A DNA stretch of 54,583 nt from Amycolatopsis orientalis DSM 43388 (GTDB lineage: Bacteria > Actinomycetota > Actinomycetes > Mycobacteriales > Pseudonocardiaceae). Location of the stretch: NCBI RefSeq assembly GCF_000411975.1, contig NZ_ASXG01000023.1:1-54583 (forward strand), written 5' to 3'. This document shows, one piece after another, positions 1-7,634 of this stretch; the first letter of the stretch is position 1; every line of letters starts with the position of its first letter. The notes below the pieces were generated by a model. That model did not search any database. It saw only the letters and a list, made by a program, of their open reading frames with translations, and was not told where the DNA came from. The position numbers and the translations under genes are program-made.

Positions 1-55
1 GCCGCACCCGTCTCACACGACCCCTCCAGCAAGATCACGAACTACAGCTGGAGTA

Positions 56-110
56 CTAGAACCCCGATCCCAGCGCACACACACCGTGATCAGAATCGGA
101 AGGAAAGACG
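56..110 (+). promoter_or_regulatory. Leader element, copy A
   Basis: The stretch beginning CTAGAACCCCG and running through CCGTGATCA to a purine-rich Shine-Dalgarno (98-107) closely matches 1090-1146. The two copies lie directly before genes 111 and 1147. TACTAG (54-59) could be a -10 box. The role as a shared promoter or translational leader is inferred. Confidence 0.4.
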
Positions 111-488
111 TTGCACGACAACATGATTGAGTGGTGGGTGCTCTACCGCTTCGCCGCGCTGGGCAACTTCCTGGACGGCTACCCCGAGGGCACGTTGCCT
201 CGCGTCTCCGCCGACGGCGCGCCGTCGCTGTGGGAGCCGACGATTGTCCGGCTGATGGCGAATTTCGCCACGGACGACGAACCGTGCGCACTGTGCTGGG
301 AGCGGAAGCAGGCAACGTGCCCCGGAATGAAGCTGCACGTTGCGATCGAGCGCGACCGGGCCGAACTGGAGGCCGGTGCACTGGTATCCACGGCCGTAGT
401 CGCGCTTCCCGCCGGACTGGGCTGGGATGTCGCCATGTTCGCGGTCAAGCGCATGATCGCTGACCGGAAGGTCATCCCCCAGCAGTAG
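111..488 (+). CDS. Hypothetical phage protein with EPCxxC...CPG motif
   Basis: This 125-aa protein is not recognised. TTG at 111 is chosen because GGAAGGAAAG lies at 98-107; ATG 123 is the alternative. Near the middle it has a cysteine cluster of the form DEPCxxC-x7-CPG. The next gene (620-967) has almost the same cluster, EPCxxC-x8-CPG. The two may therefore be small zinc-binding relatives, probably early or regulatory phage genes. No signal peptide or membrane segment is visible. A strong hairpin follows the stop, so the gene seems to be its own transcription unit behind leader copy A. Confidence 0.6.
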   Translation: MHDNMIEWWVLYRFAALGNFLDGYPEGTLPRVSADGAPSLWEPTIVRLMANFATDDEPCALCWERKQATCPGMKLHVAIERDRAELEAGALVSTAVVALPAGLGWDVAMFAVKRMIADRKVIPQQ

Positions 489-504
489 CCGGACACCTGC
501 CCGC

Positions 505-536
505 GCGGGGCGGCGGAACTCGTTTCGCCGCCCCGC
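505..536 (+). terminator. GC-rich hairpin terminator
   Basis: An 11-bp perfect stem (505-515 with 526-536) closes a 10-nt loop 17 nt after the stop of gene 111. There is no T-tract, as is common in high-GC actinomycetes. Confidence 0.6.
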
Positions 537-619
537 TTATCCAGACTTCGCCCGAAAATGCGCCGGGCAAGGTCTCCGGCTGCCGGGCCCGCACCTTTTG
601 CCCGAAGGGAATTCACCCC

Positions 620-967
620 ATGAGCGACCACAATGGACAGACAGGCGGCACGCGCGTGTGGGCCGTCTACTGTATGACCTCCCCGCCCAGTGCACACGTT
701 CTCGTGCTCTACGCCATTCCGGATCGCATCGCCGACAACGAGCCGTGCCGGTGGTGCGTCCGGCTCGGAATCGGCGGCCCGTGCCCCGGGGGGGCGCACG
801 CTTTGGCTCAGCACGCGCGCCTGAGCCTGCTCACGCGCTTTGAGCCGCTGAAGGTCGACGTTTTCGAGCTGCCGCCGCGCGAGTCGGTCCAATCCTGCGC
901 AACCAACCTGTATCGGCAGATACTCGAACGGGTCGAGCGCACCGGCCCCGCGACGGCGGAAGAGTAG
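620..967 (+). CDS. Hypothetical phage protein with EPCxxC...CPG motif
   Basis: This 115-aa protein is not recognised. ATG 620 follows GAAGGG (602-607). Around residue 42 it carries EPCRWC-x8-CPG, matching the cluster in gene 111-488. This suggests a shared small metal-binding fold, although the rest of the two proteins is not obviously similar. It has a helical C-terminus ending in GPATAEE and no membrane segment. A hairpin terminator begins 27 nt after the stop. Its position among early genes suggests a regulatory or accessory role, but the sequence does not prove this. Confidence 0.6.
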   Translation: MSDHNGQTGGTRVWAVYCMTSPPSAHVLVLYAIPDRIADNEPCRWCVRLGIGGPCPGGAHALAQHARLSLLTRFEPLKVDVFELPPRESVQSCATNLYRQILERVERTGPATAEE

Positions 968-993
968 GAACAGCCTTACGCCGCAACCTATCC

Positions 994-1032
994 AGGGGTG
1001 ACCCGTCCGGGAACGTGGGGCGGGTCACCCCT
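994..1032 (+). terminator. Hairpin terminator
   Basis: A 12-bp perfect inverted repeat, AGGGGTGACCCG / CGGGTCACCCCT (994-1005 and 1021-1032), with a 15-nt loop follows gene 620-967. Confidence 0.6.
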
Positions 1033-1089
1033 GATCCCCCTTCCCTGTGTCGCTAACTTCAGATAGTATTCTTCTTGTCGGGAACGGCC

Positions 1090-1146
1090 CTAGAACCCCG
1101 CTCCCGGCACCACAACCCACCGTGATCAACCGAAAGGATCACCGTC
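1090..1146 (+). promoter_or_regulatory. Leader element, copy B
   Basis: This is the second copy of the element at 56-110: CTAGAACCCCG, then TCCC, then CACCGTGATCA, then CGAAAGGA. It ends at the Shine-Dalgarno of the DUF2786 gene. TAGTAT at about 1072 is a candidate -10 just upstream. The copies differ mainly by small indels in the middle. Confidence 0.4.
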
Positions 1147-1914
1147 ATGGCTACCAACGCCAACATCACCGAGCGAGTCCAGAAGCTGCTGGCCAAGGCC
1201 GAAGACTCCGCCGCCACTCCGGAGGAAGCGCAGATCTTCGCCGCGAAGGCCGCCGAGCTGATCGCCAAGCAGAACCTCGACGCGGCCACCGTCCGCCACC
1301 GCGACGGCAAGCGCCCGGAACCGATCCGGCTGCTTGAGTTCGAGATCTCCGGCCAGGGCTGGCACGGCAAGGCACGCGCCTCGCTGGTCTACACGGTGGC
1401 CCAGGCGCACGGCTGCTCCGTGTGCACCATGGGAAACCTTATGAACGGCAAGCCGCGCTGGGTGCTGATCATGGGCCCGGCCGCGACGCTCAAGGCGCTT
1501 GAGCTGCTGCTGCCCTCGATCCTGCTTCAGGCCGAAGCTCAGGGCATGGCCGCCGCCCGGGCGCACATGGCTGAGCGGCAGGGCATGTTCGACACCCCCG
1601 CCAATGCCAACATCGAGCGCCGCACCTTCTTCCGCTCCTACCTGCCCGCCTACGGCGCGGGTGTCGCGGAGAAGATCGTCCGGTCGCGCGAAGCGATGGC
1701 GGAGAAGGTCAAGGGGAAGGCCGGGGAACTGGTCCTGGTCACCGACGCCGAGCGCACCAAGGCCGCGTTCGAGAAGCGTTTCCCTGACCTGAAGTTCGGA
1801 CACGAGGACAAGCACAACATCGCCGGGGCAGAAGCTGGCCGCCGCGACGGCCGGAACGCCGACACCGGGCAGACCAAGGTCGGCAAGGCCGCCCGGACCG
1901 CCGTCGAAAGCTAG
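1147..1914 (+). CDS. DUF2786 domain protein
   Basis: The N-terminal 45 residues have the DUF2786 pattern (RVQKLLAKAEDSAATPEEAQ, then AAELIAKQNLD). The remainder resembles the C-terminal domain usually paired with it (DUF7168-like). The family is common in actinophages and plasmids and its function is not established. ATG 1147 follows AAAGGA. The 255-aa length is normal for the family. The gene stands alone between leader copy B and a 17-bp perfect terminator stem, suggesting separately controlled, perhaps abundant, expression. Confidence 0.85.
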   Translation: MATNANITERVQKLLAKAEDSAATPEEAQIFAAKAAELIAKQNLDAATVRHRDGKRPEPIRLLEFEISGQGWHGKARASLVYTVAQAHGCSVCTMGNLMNGKPRWVLIMGPAATLKALELLLPSILLQAEAQGMAAARAHMAERQGMFDTPANANIERRTFFRSYLPAYGAGVAEKIVRSREAMAEKVKGKAGELVLVTDAERTKAAFEKRFPDLKFGHEDKHNIAGAEAGRRDGRNADTGQTKVGKAARTAVES

Positions 1915-1921
1915 CCGGTGA

Positions 1922-1960
1922 TCCGAGGCCCCGGTTCCAGACAGGAACCGGGGCCTCGGA
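1922..1960 (+). terminator. Strong hairpin terminator
   Basis: A perfect 17-bp stem (1922-1938 with 1944-1960) with a 5-nt loop (AGACA) starts 8 nt after the DUF2786 stop. Confidence 0.8.
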
Positions 1961-2009
1961 CTATTCTCGCCACAGCACGAGAACGCGTCGAGACGGAAAC
2001 GGGGAGCAC

Positions 2010-2678
2010 GTGATACCGGCGGGCCGCACGCTGATCACTCAAGAGGACATCGCCGCTCTGCACGGCATGAGCCTGCGCACCGCGCAACGTGCCAACCCCG
2101 CCCCGTGGGAGCGGCCGGGACACCCGGCACCGGTCAATCCGATGCGGGGCAAGACGCACCGCAAGCTGTGGGACGAGGCGCAGGCCGCCGCGTTCGCGCG
2201 CGGGGAGCCGGTGCCCGAGCTGCCCCCGCTCGGCAACCCCCGCGATTTGCTCGACCGGCCGGAGGCCGCGCAAGAGTCGGGCATGAGCACCGCCACCTGG
2301 ACGCGGTACGAAAGCGTGGAACGGCAACGCACCCGCGCCGAAGGAGAACGCCCGCTGGTGCCCCCGGCCGATCGGGAGTTCGGCGGAGTCCCGTTCTGGT
2401 ATCGCGCCACAGTCGAGGCGTACCGCGCCAGCAGGGCCGATCCCGAGCGCAAGCGCGGCGGCGGACGTCCTGCCGGTAGCACCGAAAGCGTTCCCCGCAC
2501 GGAACTGCCCGTGCGCGTGGCCGAGCTGCTGAACGAACGGACCGACGACGGCGAACCACTGTCCATTCCGGACATTGCGCAACGTCTCGGCGTCAACTAT
2601 CGAACGGCGCTGCGGCACGTCAAGGCGGCGCGCGAACGGAACCCGGTTGCGCCCGACCAGGACCGAACGCTAGATTAG
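2010..2678 (+). CDS. Helix-turn-helix phage regulatory protein (putative)
   Basis: GTG 2010 follows CGGGGAG. The 222-aa protein seems to have several winged-helix or excisionase-like segments. Near the N-terminus TQEDIAALHGMSLRTAQR reads as a helix-turn-helix. In the middle is AAQESGMSTATWTRYES. Near the C-terminus IPDIAQRLGVNYRTALRHVK is a clear helix-turn-helix. Basic linkers such as RKRGGGRPAG join the parts. It is a probable DNA-binding protein, perhaps a regulator of late or packaging genes, since it is the last gene before the packaging module. Its DNA target is unknown. A terminator hairpin follows. Confidence 0.6.
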   Translation: MIPAGRTLITQEDIAALHGMSLRTAQRANPAPWERPGHPAPVNPMRGKTHRKLWDEAQAAAFARGEPVPELPPLGNPRDLLDRPEAAQESGMSTATWTRYESVERQRTRAEGERPLVPPADREFGGVPFWYRATVEAYRASRADPERKRGGGRPAGSTESVPRTELPVRVAELLNERTDDGEPLSIPDIAQRLGVNYRTALRHVKAARERNPVAPDQDRTLD

Positions 2679-2726
2679 TCATGTTGGACACGTGTATTTG
2701 CACAGTGATCCTCTACAGTCTCGGTT

Positions 2727-2769
2727 GAGAGCCCCGGTTACCCCCTCCCCCTCGGTAGCCGGGGCTCTC
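2727..2769 (+). terminator. Hairpin terminator
   Basis: A 16-bp stem with one G-T wobble (2727-2742 with 2754-2769) lies about 50 nt after gene 2010. It separates the early block from the packaging module. Confidence 0.65.
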
Positions 2770-2828
2770 CCGTATCCGCCTTCCACGCACGCGCGGTCTC
2801 CATTCGATGCTTACGAGGCGGTGAACCC

Positions 2829-3119
2829 CTGCCTGCTTGGTTCGGCAGCGACCGCGCCGCACGTCTTCCCCCCGACTGGCCGCGACGACGTGCCCGCGTC
2901 CTGCGCCGCGATCCGATTTGCCGGGTATGCCAGCTGGCACCCGCGACCGAGGTAGACCACGTCCGCCCCGGCGACGACCACTCAGACAAGAACCTGCAAG
3001 GGATATGCGGACCGTGCCACGCCACCAAGAGCGGTCGCGAAGGCGGCCGGGCCGCAGCCTCCCGACGCCCGTCCGCGCATCGTCCCGCCGACCCGCACCC
3101 CGGACTGATCGAGAGGTGA
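2829..3119 (+). CDS. HNH endonuclease, apparent CTG start
   Basis: The reading frame ending at TGA 3117 encodes a classic small phage HNH nuclease: RLPPDWPRRRARVLRRD, then CRVC, then EVDHVRPGDDHSDKNLQ, then CGPCH. This gives the CxxC pair, the DH of the catalytic strand, the Asn, and CxxCH. The frame is open from 2709 but contains no ATG, GTG or TTG before the conserved region. CTG 2829 lies 10 nt after GAGG (2815-2818) and gives 96 aa, a normal length. HNH proteins beside the terminase are known to assist cos-type genome cleavage, and the position here fits that role. The start is inferred; the nuclease identity is firm. Confidence 0.8.
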   Translation: MPAWFGSDRAARLPPDWPRRRARVLRRDPICRVCQLAPATEVDHVRPGDDHSDKNLQGICGPCHATKSGREGGRAAASRRPSAHRPADPHPGLIER

Positions 3120-3123
3120 ACAC

Positions 3124-3366
3124 GTGCGCATCCTGCTGCTGCGCTCACTCGGCGGACGTTCCGCCCGCGCCGTCATAGACCACGACCAAGCGGCCGCCGA
3201 GTGGCTGCTGTCCACCGGCTTGGCCGTCGCCGCGCCCGACGCGCAGGCCGAGTCGACCGGCCCGGCCGAGATCGAGCCCGAGACGACCGCTCACGATGAC
3301 GCTGTGACCAGTTCGACCACGCGCAAAGGCCGCCAGTCGTCACGCACCGCCACCCCTGGGGGGTGA
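3124..3366 (+). CDS. Small hypothetical phage protein
   Basis: This 80-aa protein starts at GTG 3124 with GAGAGG about 8 nt upstream, 4 nt after the HNH stop, so the two are probably translationally coupled. The first 35 residues look folded (beta strand, then a helix containing AAAEWLLSTGLA). The rest is an Ala/Thr/Ser-rich tail. Similar short proteins occur near terminases in actinophages, but I do not recognise a named family and give no function. Confidence 0.6.
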   Translation: MRILLLRSLGGRSARAVIDHDQAAAEWLLSTGLAVAAPDAQAESTGPAEIEPETTAHDDAVTSSTTRKGRQSSRTATPGG

Positions 3367-3499
3367 CCCCTCGCCGCCCCGGACGCCGCACCGGTTAGGC
3401 ATAGCACCTCGCGGTCTGTACGAAACTCCGGCGATTTCACCACCCCTGCCCGACGCCGGCCGTGGCGGTCCAGCCGCGCCACCTCTGACCTGCTGGGAG

Positions 3500-4297
3500 G
3501 TGACGCCGCTCTGGCCGCCACCTCACCCCGTCCCCGGACCAAGGATGCCCGCGAACCCGACTTCCGCCCGCTCACCAGCGTTCCCCGCCTCGACCAGCTC
3601 TCTGCCCGCACGCTCGCCCGCCGGTGCCGCGGAGCTTCCTCCGCCGGGCGGACCGCACGCTGACCCGGCCGTTCCGCTGCTGGTCGCGCCGTGCTCATGG
3701 CACGCGGCCCAGTACGCCGTGCTGCGCTGGCACTACTCGCAGAAGATGCCGCGAAGCAAGATCGCTCCCTTCGGAGTGTGGGAGCACGGCGACTTCTCCG
3801 GAGTCGTCATGTTCGGCCGATCCGCCACGGCCGCGCTCGGCGGCCCCTACGGCCTGGACCAGACCGAGTGCGTCGAGCTGCTGCGCGTCGCACTGCGACC
3901 GCACGAGCACCCCGTGACTCAAATGGTTGCGGCCAGCCTGCGCCAGCTCCGCGCCGCCTGCCCTGGCCTGCGGCTGATCGTGTCCTACGCCGACACCGCC
4001 CAAGGCCACCGAGGCGGGATCTACCAAGCCGGGAACTGGATTTATACCGGCACCACCAGCGCCGCGAATGTCTCCTACATCGTTCACGGGCAGCTGGTGC
4101 ACGGCCGGACGCTGCGCCACCTGGCGGTCCACAGGCCGACGGGCGAGACCGCCGAGGAGTTCGTGCGGCGCACCGTGGACCCGCACGTGCGCCGGGTCGC
4201 CGAAGCCGCGGTGAAGCACCGCTACCTGTACCCGCTCGACCGCGCAATGCGCCGCCAGGTCGCCCCGCTGGCGAAGCCGTACCCGGCTGCCGCCTGA
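3500..4297 (+). CDS. Mom-like DNA modification protein
   Basis: From about residue 58 the protein resembles the phage Mu Mom family: RWHYSQKMPRSKIAPFGVWE, GVVMFGR, LGGPYGL, ECVELLRVAL, then VSYADTAQGHRGGIYQAGNW followed by IYTG. Mu Mom has a GNAT-type fold and converts adenine to a carbamoylmethyl form that resists restriction enzymes. By family this is a candidate anti-restriction enzyme acting on phage DNA before packaging, consistent with its place just before the terminase. The start is uncertain. GTG 3500 overlaps its own GGGAGG, and the first 57 residues are low-complexity Pro/Ala/Ser. A short frame at 3511-3663 (CTG start, 50 aa) could be a separate gene, with Mom starting near 3677. 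Confidence 0.7.
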   Translation: MTPLWPPPHPVPGPRMPANPTSARSPAFPASTSSLPARSPAGAAELPPPGGPHADPAVPLLVAPCSWHAAQYAVLRWHYSQKMPRSKIAPFGVWEHGDFSGVVMFGRSATAALGGPYGLDQTECVELLRVALRPHEHPVTQMVAASLRQLRAACPGLRLIVSYADTAQGHRGGIYQAGNWIYTGTTSAANVSYIVHGQLVHGRTLRHLAVHRPTGETAEEFVRRTVDPHVRRVAEAAVKHRYLYPLDRAMRRQVAPLAKPYPAAA

Positions 4298-4314
4298 ACC
4301 GAGGGGGGTGACCG

Positions 4315-4758
4315 TTGGCGATCACCGGACGGCCGCCCTCGGCCAACCCGCGCAACCGCAACCCCAAGGCTTACGACTGGACCACCGTCGAGGCAGTCCC
4401 GTTCGACGGCGACTCGCCGGAGCTGCCGCGCAACGGCCGCAAAAAGTGGCACCCGGAAACCCTCGCCTGGTGGGACGCCGTCCGGCACATGCCGCACTGC
4501 CGCCTCTGGACCGACACCGACTGGCGCTTCGCGATGGAAACCGCGGTGCTGGTCGACGCCTTCTGGCGAGGAGAGGCCAACCGCGCCGCCGAACTGCGGC
4601 TCCGCGCGGCGAAACTCGGCCTCACCCACGAGGACCGGCTGAAGCTGCGCATCCGCTACACCACGCCCGGCCAAGACGCCGACGCCCCGCCGACCCCGGA
4701 CGCAGCCGCGGTGACCCGGCTCGACGAGCGCCGCCGGAGGCTGTCCGGTGACGCGTGA
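4315..4758 (+). CDS. Terminase small subunit
   Basis: This 147-aa protein starts at TTG 4315 after GAGGGGGG and overlaps the large subunit by 11 nt. It begins with the ITGRPPSANPRNRNPKA segment seen in actinophage small terminases, followed by KKWHPETLAWWDAVRHMP and a helical region (DTDWRFAMETAVLVDAFW). Its place directly before a large terminase supports the call. The protein recognises the packaging site and recruits the large subunit. Confidence 0.75.
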   Translation: MAITGRPPSANPRNRNPKAYDWTTVEAVPFDGDSPELPRNGRKKWHPETLAWWDAVRHMPHCRLWTDTDWRFAMETAVLVDAFWRGEANRAAELRLRAAKLGLTHEDRLKLRIRYTTPGQDADAPPTPDAAAVTRLDERRRRLSGDA

Positions 4759-6424
4759 GCTGGTCTACGCCCCCGGACACGACCGCGCACGCTCCCTCGG
4801 CTGGTTGGCCTCGGCGTGGGTCGAGCACTTCACCGTGCACGGCCCCGGCGACGTCCAGGGCGACGACGTCGACCTGGACGACGAGTTCGCCGGGTTCCTG
4901 GTCGACGCCTACGCCCTCGACGGCCACGGCCGCCGCCAGTACAGCCGGGCCGTGCTCTCCCGGGCGAAAGGCCGCGCTAAGTCGGAGATCGCCGGATTCG
5001 TCGGCCTGTTCGAGGCATTCGGCCCGTGCCGGTTCTGCGGATGGGCCACCGGCGGCGAGACCTACCGGTGGCGGGACTTCACCTACACCTACGAGCCCGG
5101 CGAACCCATGGGCCAGCCGCTCACCTACCCCTACATCCGTTGCCTGGCAACGGAAGAGAGCCAAACCGGCAACACCTACGACGTCATTCACTACAACCTC
5201 ACCGAAGGCCCGCTCGGCGAAGACCTGCCCAAGGACGCCGCCGGACTGACCCGGGTCCTGCTGCCCGGCGGCGGGGAAATCGTCCCGTCCACCGCCAGCT
5301 CATCCGCGAAGGACGGCGGCAAGGAATCGCTTGCGATCTTTGACGAACCGCACCTGTACATCACACCCGAGCTGCGGCGGATGTTCAAGACGGTGGACCG
5401 CAACCTGCGCAAGCGCAAAGCCGCCCAGCCGTGGGGACTGCTGACGTCCACGATGTACCAGGCCGGGGAAGACTCGATCCTGGAAGCACTCGACCGGCAA
5501 GCGAAAGCCATCCGGGAAGGCCGCACCCGCTCGGCCCGGCTGCTGTGGGACCACCGCGAAGCCCCGGCCGACGTCGAGCTGACCGACCTGGACGCCATGG
5601 TGGCGGCACTGCGGGAGGTCTACGGACCGGCCGCAGACTGGATGGACCTGCCCGGCATTGTCGAAAACGAGTTCTGGGACCTGACCAAAGCGCCGGAGGA
5701 ATCCCGCCGGTACTTCTTCAACCAGCGCTCCTCGGCCGCCACCGCGTGGACCACCGCACCGGAATGGACAGCCTGCCACGACCCCGAGCGGCCCCCGCTG
5801 CTCGACGGCGACACAGTGGTCATGTTCTTTGACGGCAGCAAGAACGACGACGCCACCGGCCTGGTAGCCGTGCGCATGTCCGACGGGCACGCCGCCGTCC
5901 TGCACTGCCAGGAGAAGCCCGAAGGCCCCGCCGATGTCGGCTGGGAAGTCGACCGGGCGGCCGCCGACCTGGCGGTGCGCACCTCATTCGACCGGTTCGA
6001 CGTGGTCGGGTTCTTCGCCGACGTCCGCGAGTTCGAGTCCTACGTGGATTCGTGGGCGTTCGAGTTCGGGGACCGGCTGCTGATCGACGCGACCCCCGGG
6101 CGCAGCCGCTCCGCCGTCGCGTTCGACATGCGCGCCAAGGTCCCGGAGTTCGTCCCAGCGGTGGAACGGACGCTGGCCGAGATCAAGCAGAAGGCCCTGA
6201 CCCACGACGGAGACTCGCGGCTCACCCGGCACGTGCTTAACGCCCGCCGCCAGTCCACCCGCTACGGCGTGCTCATCCGGAAGGAAGCCCGGGAGTCGCC
6301 GCACAAGATCGACCTTGCGGTGTGCCTGATCGGCGCACGGCACGTCCGCCGCCTACTGCTGGCCTCACCCGAATGGGCGAGAAGGAACCGGCGCCGCACC
6401 GGTCGCCTCCGCGTCTTCACCTGA
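4748..6424 (+). CDS. terL: Terminase large subunit
   Basis: This 558-aa packaging motor starts at GTG 4748. A Walker A-like SRAKGRAKSE lies at residues 71-80 and Walker B LAIFDE at 195-200. The C-terminal RNase H-like nuclease domain begins with FFDGSKNDDATGL, where D362 is the likely first metal ligand. Length and domain order are normal for siphovirus TerL. The last about 55 residues (YGVLIRK to TGRLRVFT) are also present, degraded, at 9690-9856 beyond the ESX cassette. The present 3' end may therefore have been supplied by recombination when the cassette arrived. The protein looks full-length and functional. Confidence 0.92.
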   Translation: MTRELVYAPGHDRARSLGWLASAWVEHFTVHGPGDVQGDDVDLDDEFAGFLVDAYALDGHGRRQYSRAVLSRAKGRAKSEIAGFVGLFEAFGPCRFCGWATGGETYRWRDFTYTYEPGEPMGQPLTYPYIRCLATEESQTGNTYDVIHYNLTEGPLGEDLPKDAAGLTRVLLPGGGEIVPSTASSSAKDGGKESLAIFDEPHLYITPELRRMFKTVDRNLRKRKAAQPWGLLTSTMYQAGEDSILEALDRQAKAIREGRTRSARLLWDHREAPADVELTDLDAMVAALREVYGPAADWMDLPGIVENEFWDLTKAPEESRRYFFNQRSSAATAWTTAPEWTACHDPERPPLLDGDTVVMFFDGSKNDDATGLVAVRMSDGHAAVLHCQEKPEGPADVGWEVDRAAADLAVRTSFDRFDVVGFFADVREFESYVDSWAFEFGDRLLIDATPGRSRSAVAFDMRAKVPEFVPAVERTLAEIKQKALTHDGDSRLTRHVLNARRQSTRYGVLIRKEARESPHKIDLAVCLIGARHVRRLLLASPEWARRNRRRTGRLRVFT

Positions 6425-6541
6425 GCTGCTGGCCAACCTCCCTTTCCAATGTTGATCACAAGCTTCGGTGAAGGCTGTCACCAATTGCAGACACCCGTGA
6501 TACCGTCCGTGTCGTTCGGTGAGAAGGCTGGGGAGGCTTTC
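6425..6541 (+). promoter_or_regulatory. Likely promoter region of the ESX cassette
   Basis: This is the only untranslated gap between terL and the ESX genes. It is less GC-rich than its surroundings (AATGTTGATCACAAG, then CACCAATTGCAGACA). No -35/-10 pair with good spacing could be chosen confidently. GGGGAGG (6530-6536) is the Shine-Dalgarno for ATG 6542. A cassette-specific promoter active in the lysogen is inferred from the AT-rich patch and the dedicated terminator at the other end. Confidence 0.35.
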
Positions 6542-7021
6542 ATGGCTGATGACGACGTCGAGCGCGTCAGGCACCTGCCTGCGGACATGCAGGGACCACT
6601 GGTGCCGGGGTACAAGTACGTCCGGGATAAAACACCCGAACAGGTGGCGAAGGAAGCCGCCGACGCGCAGGCGAAGGCCAACGAGGGCATGGCCAGCGGG
6701 GGCGGCGGTTACCGGCTGACGCCGGAACTGATCAAGGAGATCGTCACCGAGATGAACGACATCCTGGATTGGGTCAAGAACGACGTCAGGCCGCAGGCAG
6801 ATGCGTTGCGCTCGTTCACTCCGATGGGAGATGAGGTGGCGAGCATCGCCTACGTCCAGGACGCCAACGCAGCCGGTCAGTCTTACAGCAACTATCTCGA
6901 CTCCGTCATCGCGGAGTTGACGCGTCAGCGGGATTCTTTTCAGCAGGCCCTGGATACTTACCAGAAGCAAGAGCACCAGGCCGCCGACCATCTGAAAGGT
7001 TTCCGCCCCAAAAATGACTAG
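6542..7021 (+). CDS. Helical ESX-cassette protein
   Basis: This 159-aa protein starts at ATG 6542 (SD GGGGAGG); an in-frame TTG 6449 is less likely. It is predicted to be mostly helical: residues from LTPELIKEIVTEMNDIL through YLDSVIAELTRQRDSFQQAL read as long amphipathic helices like those of WXG100/PE-type ESX proteins. No WxG is visible. There is no signal peptide, as expected for a type VII substrate or partner. It overlaps the next gene by 8 nt. In Pseudonocardiaceae a protein of this kind often precedes DUF3558, PPE-like and EspG genes. Pairing with the 7634 product is an inference. Confidence 0.6.
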   Translation: MADDDVERVRHLPADMQGPLVPGYKYVRDKTPEQVAKEAADAQAKANEGMASGGGGYRLTPELIKEIVTEMNDILDWVKNDVRPQADALRSFTPMGDEVASIAYVQDANAAGQSYSNYLDSVIAELTRQRDSFQQALDTYQKQEHQAADHLKGFRPKND

Positions 7022-7634
7022 CCGCCGTGCCATCACCGTCAGTCTCGCCGCCGTTGTTGTTCTCCTCAGCGGATGCGCGGGCGAGTCCGGCCAGGCTGCC
7101 CCAGCGTCCCCTGCACCGCAGACCTCGACCGGGCTGAGCTTCGGGGCACCGGCGGTGCCCGCTCCGCTGGACCCCGCACCTCTGGAGAAGGCGCCGTGCG
7201 CCGCGATGACCGCGGACCAGGTCGCTGCGCTTGGTGCGCCGCTCAAGACCGTGCGGTCAAAGCCTGAAAATCCGATCGGGCCTGCCTGCAGCTGGATCTT
7301 CGCCTACGAAGACGGCACCTCTGGGGTCACTGGAACGGTATTCACCAAGGACCCATCCCATGGCGGGATCAGCGGCCTCTACGGCCAGAAGCAGTTCGGC
7401 GGGATCACTCGGTTCGAGCCGTTTTCCGTCAACGGCTACCCCGGTGTGGTCTACAACGCCTCCAGCAACCCGCCGCCGGGCAGTTGCGCGCTGGCAGTCG
7501 GCGTGCGCGACGATCTCACCTACACCATCAGCGTCGCTCTGGATGGGCTCAAGCACCCGTTTGCTGAGGGTTGCGAGCTGGGCAAGAAGGTTGCTGGCTA
7601 CGTCGTCCAATATCTCCAGAAAGGGGGCCACTGA
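7014..7634 (+). CDS. DUF3558 family lipoprotein
   Basis: The N-terminus is a lipoprotein signal: basic MTSRRA, a hydrophobic core and a lipobox LLSGC with C21 as lipidation site. A Pro/Ala-rich linker and a compact domain follow (APCAAMTADQVAALGAP, GPACSWIF, PGSCALAVGV, AEGCELGKK) matching DUF3558, with paired cysteines. The family is widespread as surface lipoproteins in Pseudonocardiaceae and usually sits beside ESX genes. The 206-aa length is typical. The stop TGA overlaps the ATG of the next gene, so translation is coupled. Anchoring outside the membrane is expected; the exact function is unknown. Confidence 0.8.
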   Translation: MTSRRAITVSLAAVVVLLSGCAGESGQAAPASPAPQTSTGLSFGAPAVPAPLDPAPLEKAPCAAMTADQVAALGAPLKTVRSKPENPIGPACSWIFAYEDGTSGVTGTVFTKDPSHGGISGLYGQKQFGGITRFEPFSVNGYPGVVYNASSNPPPGSCALAVGVRDDLTYTISVALDGLKHPFAEGCELGKKVAGYVVQYLQKGGH

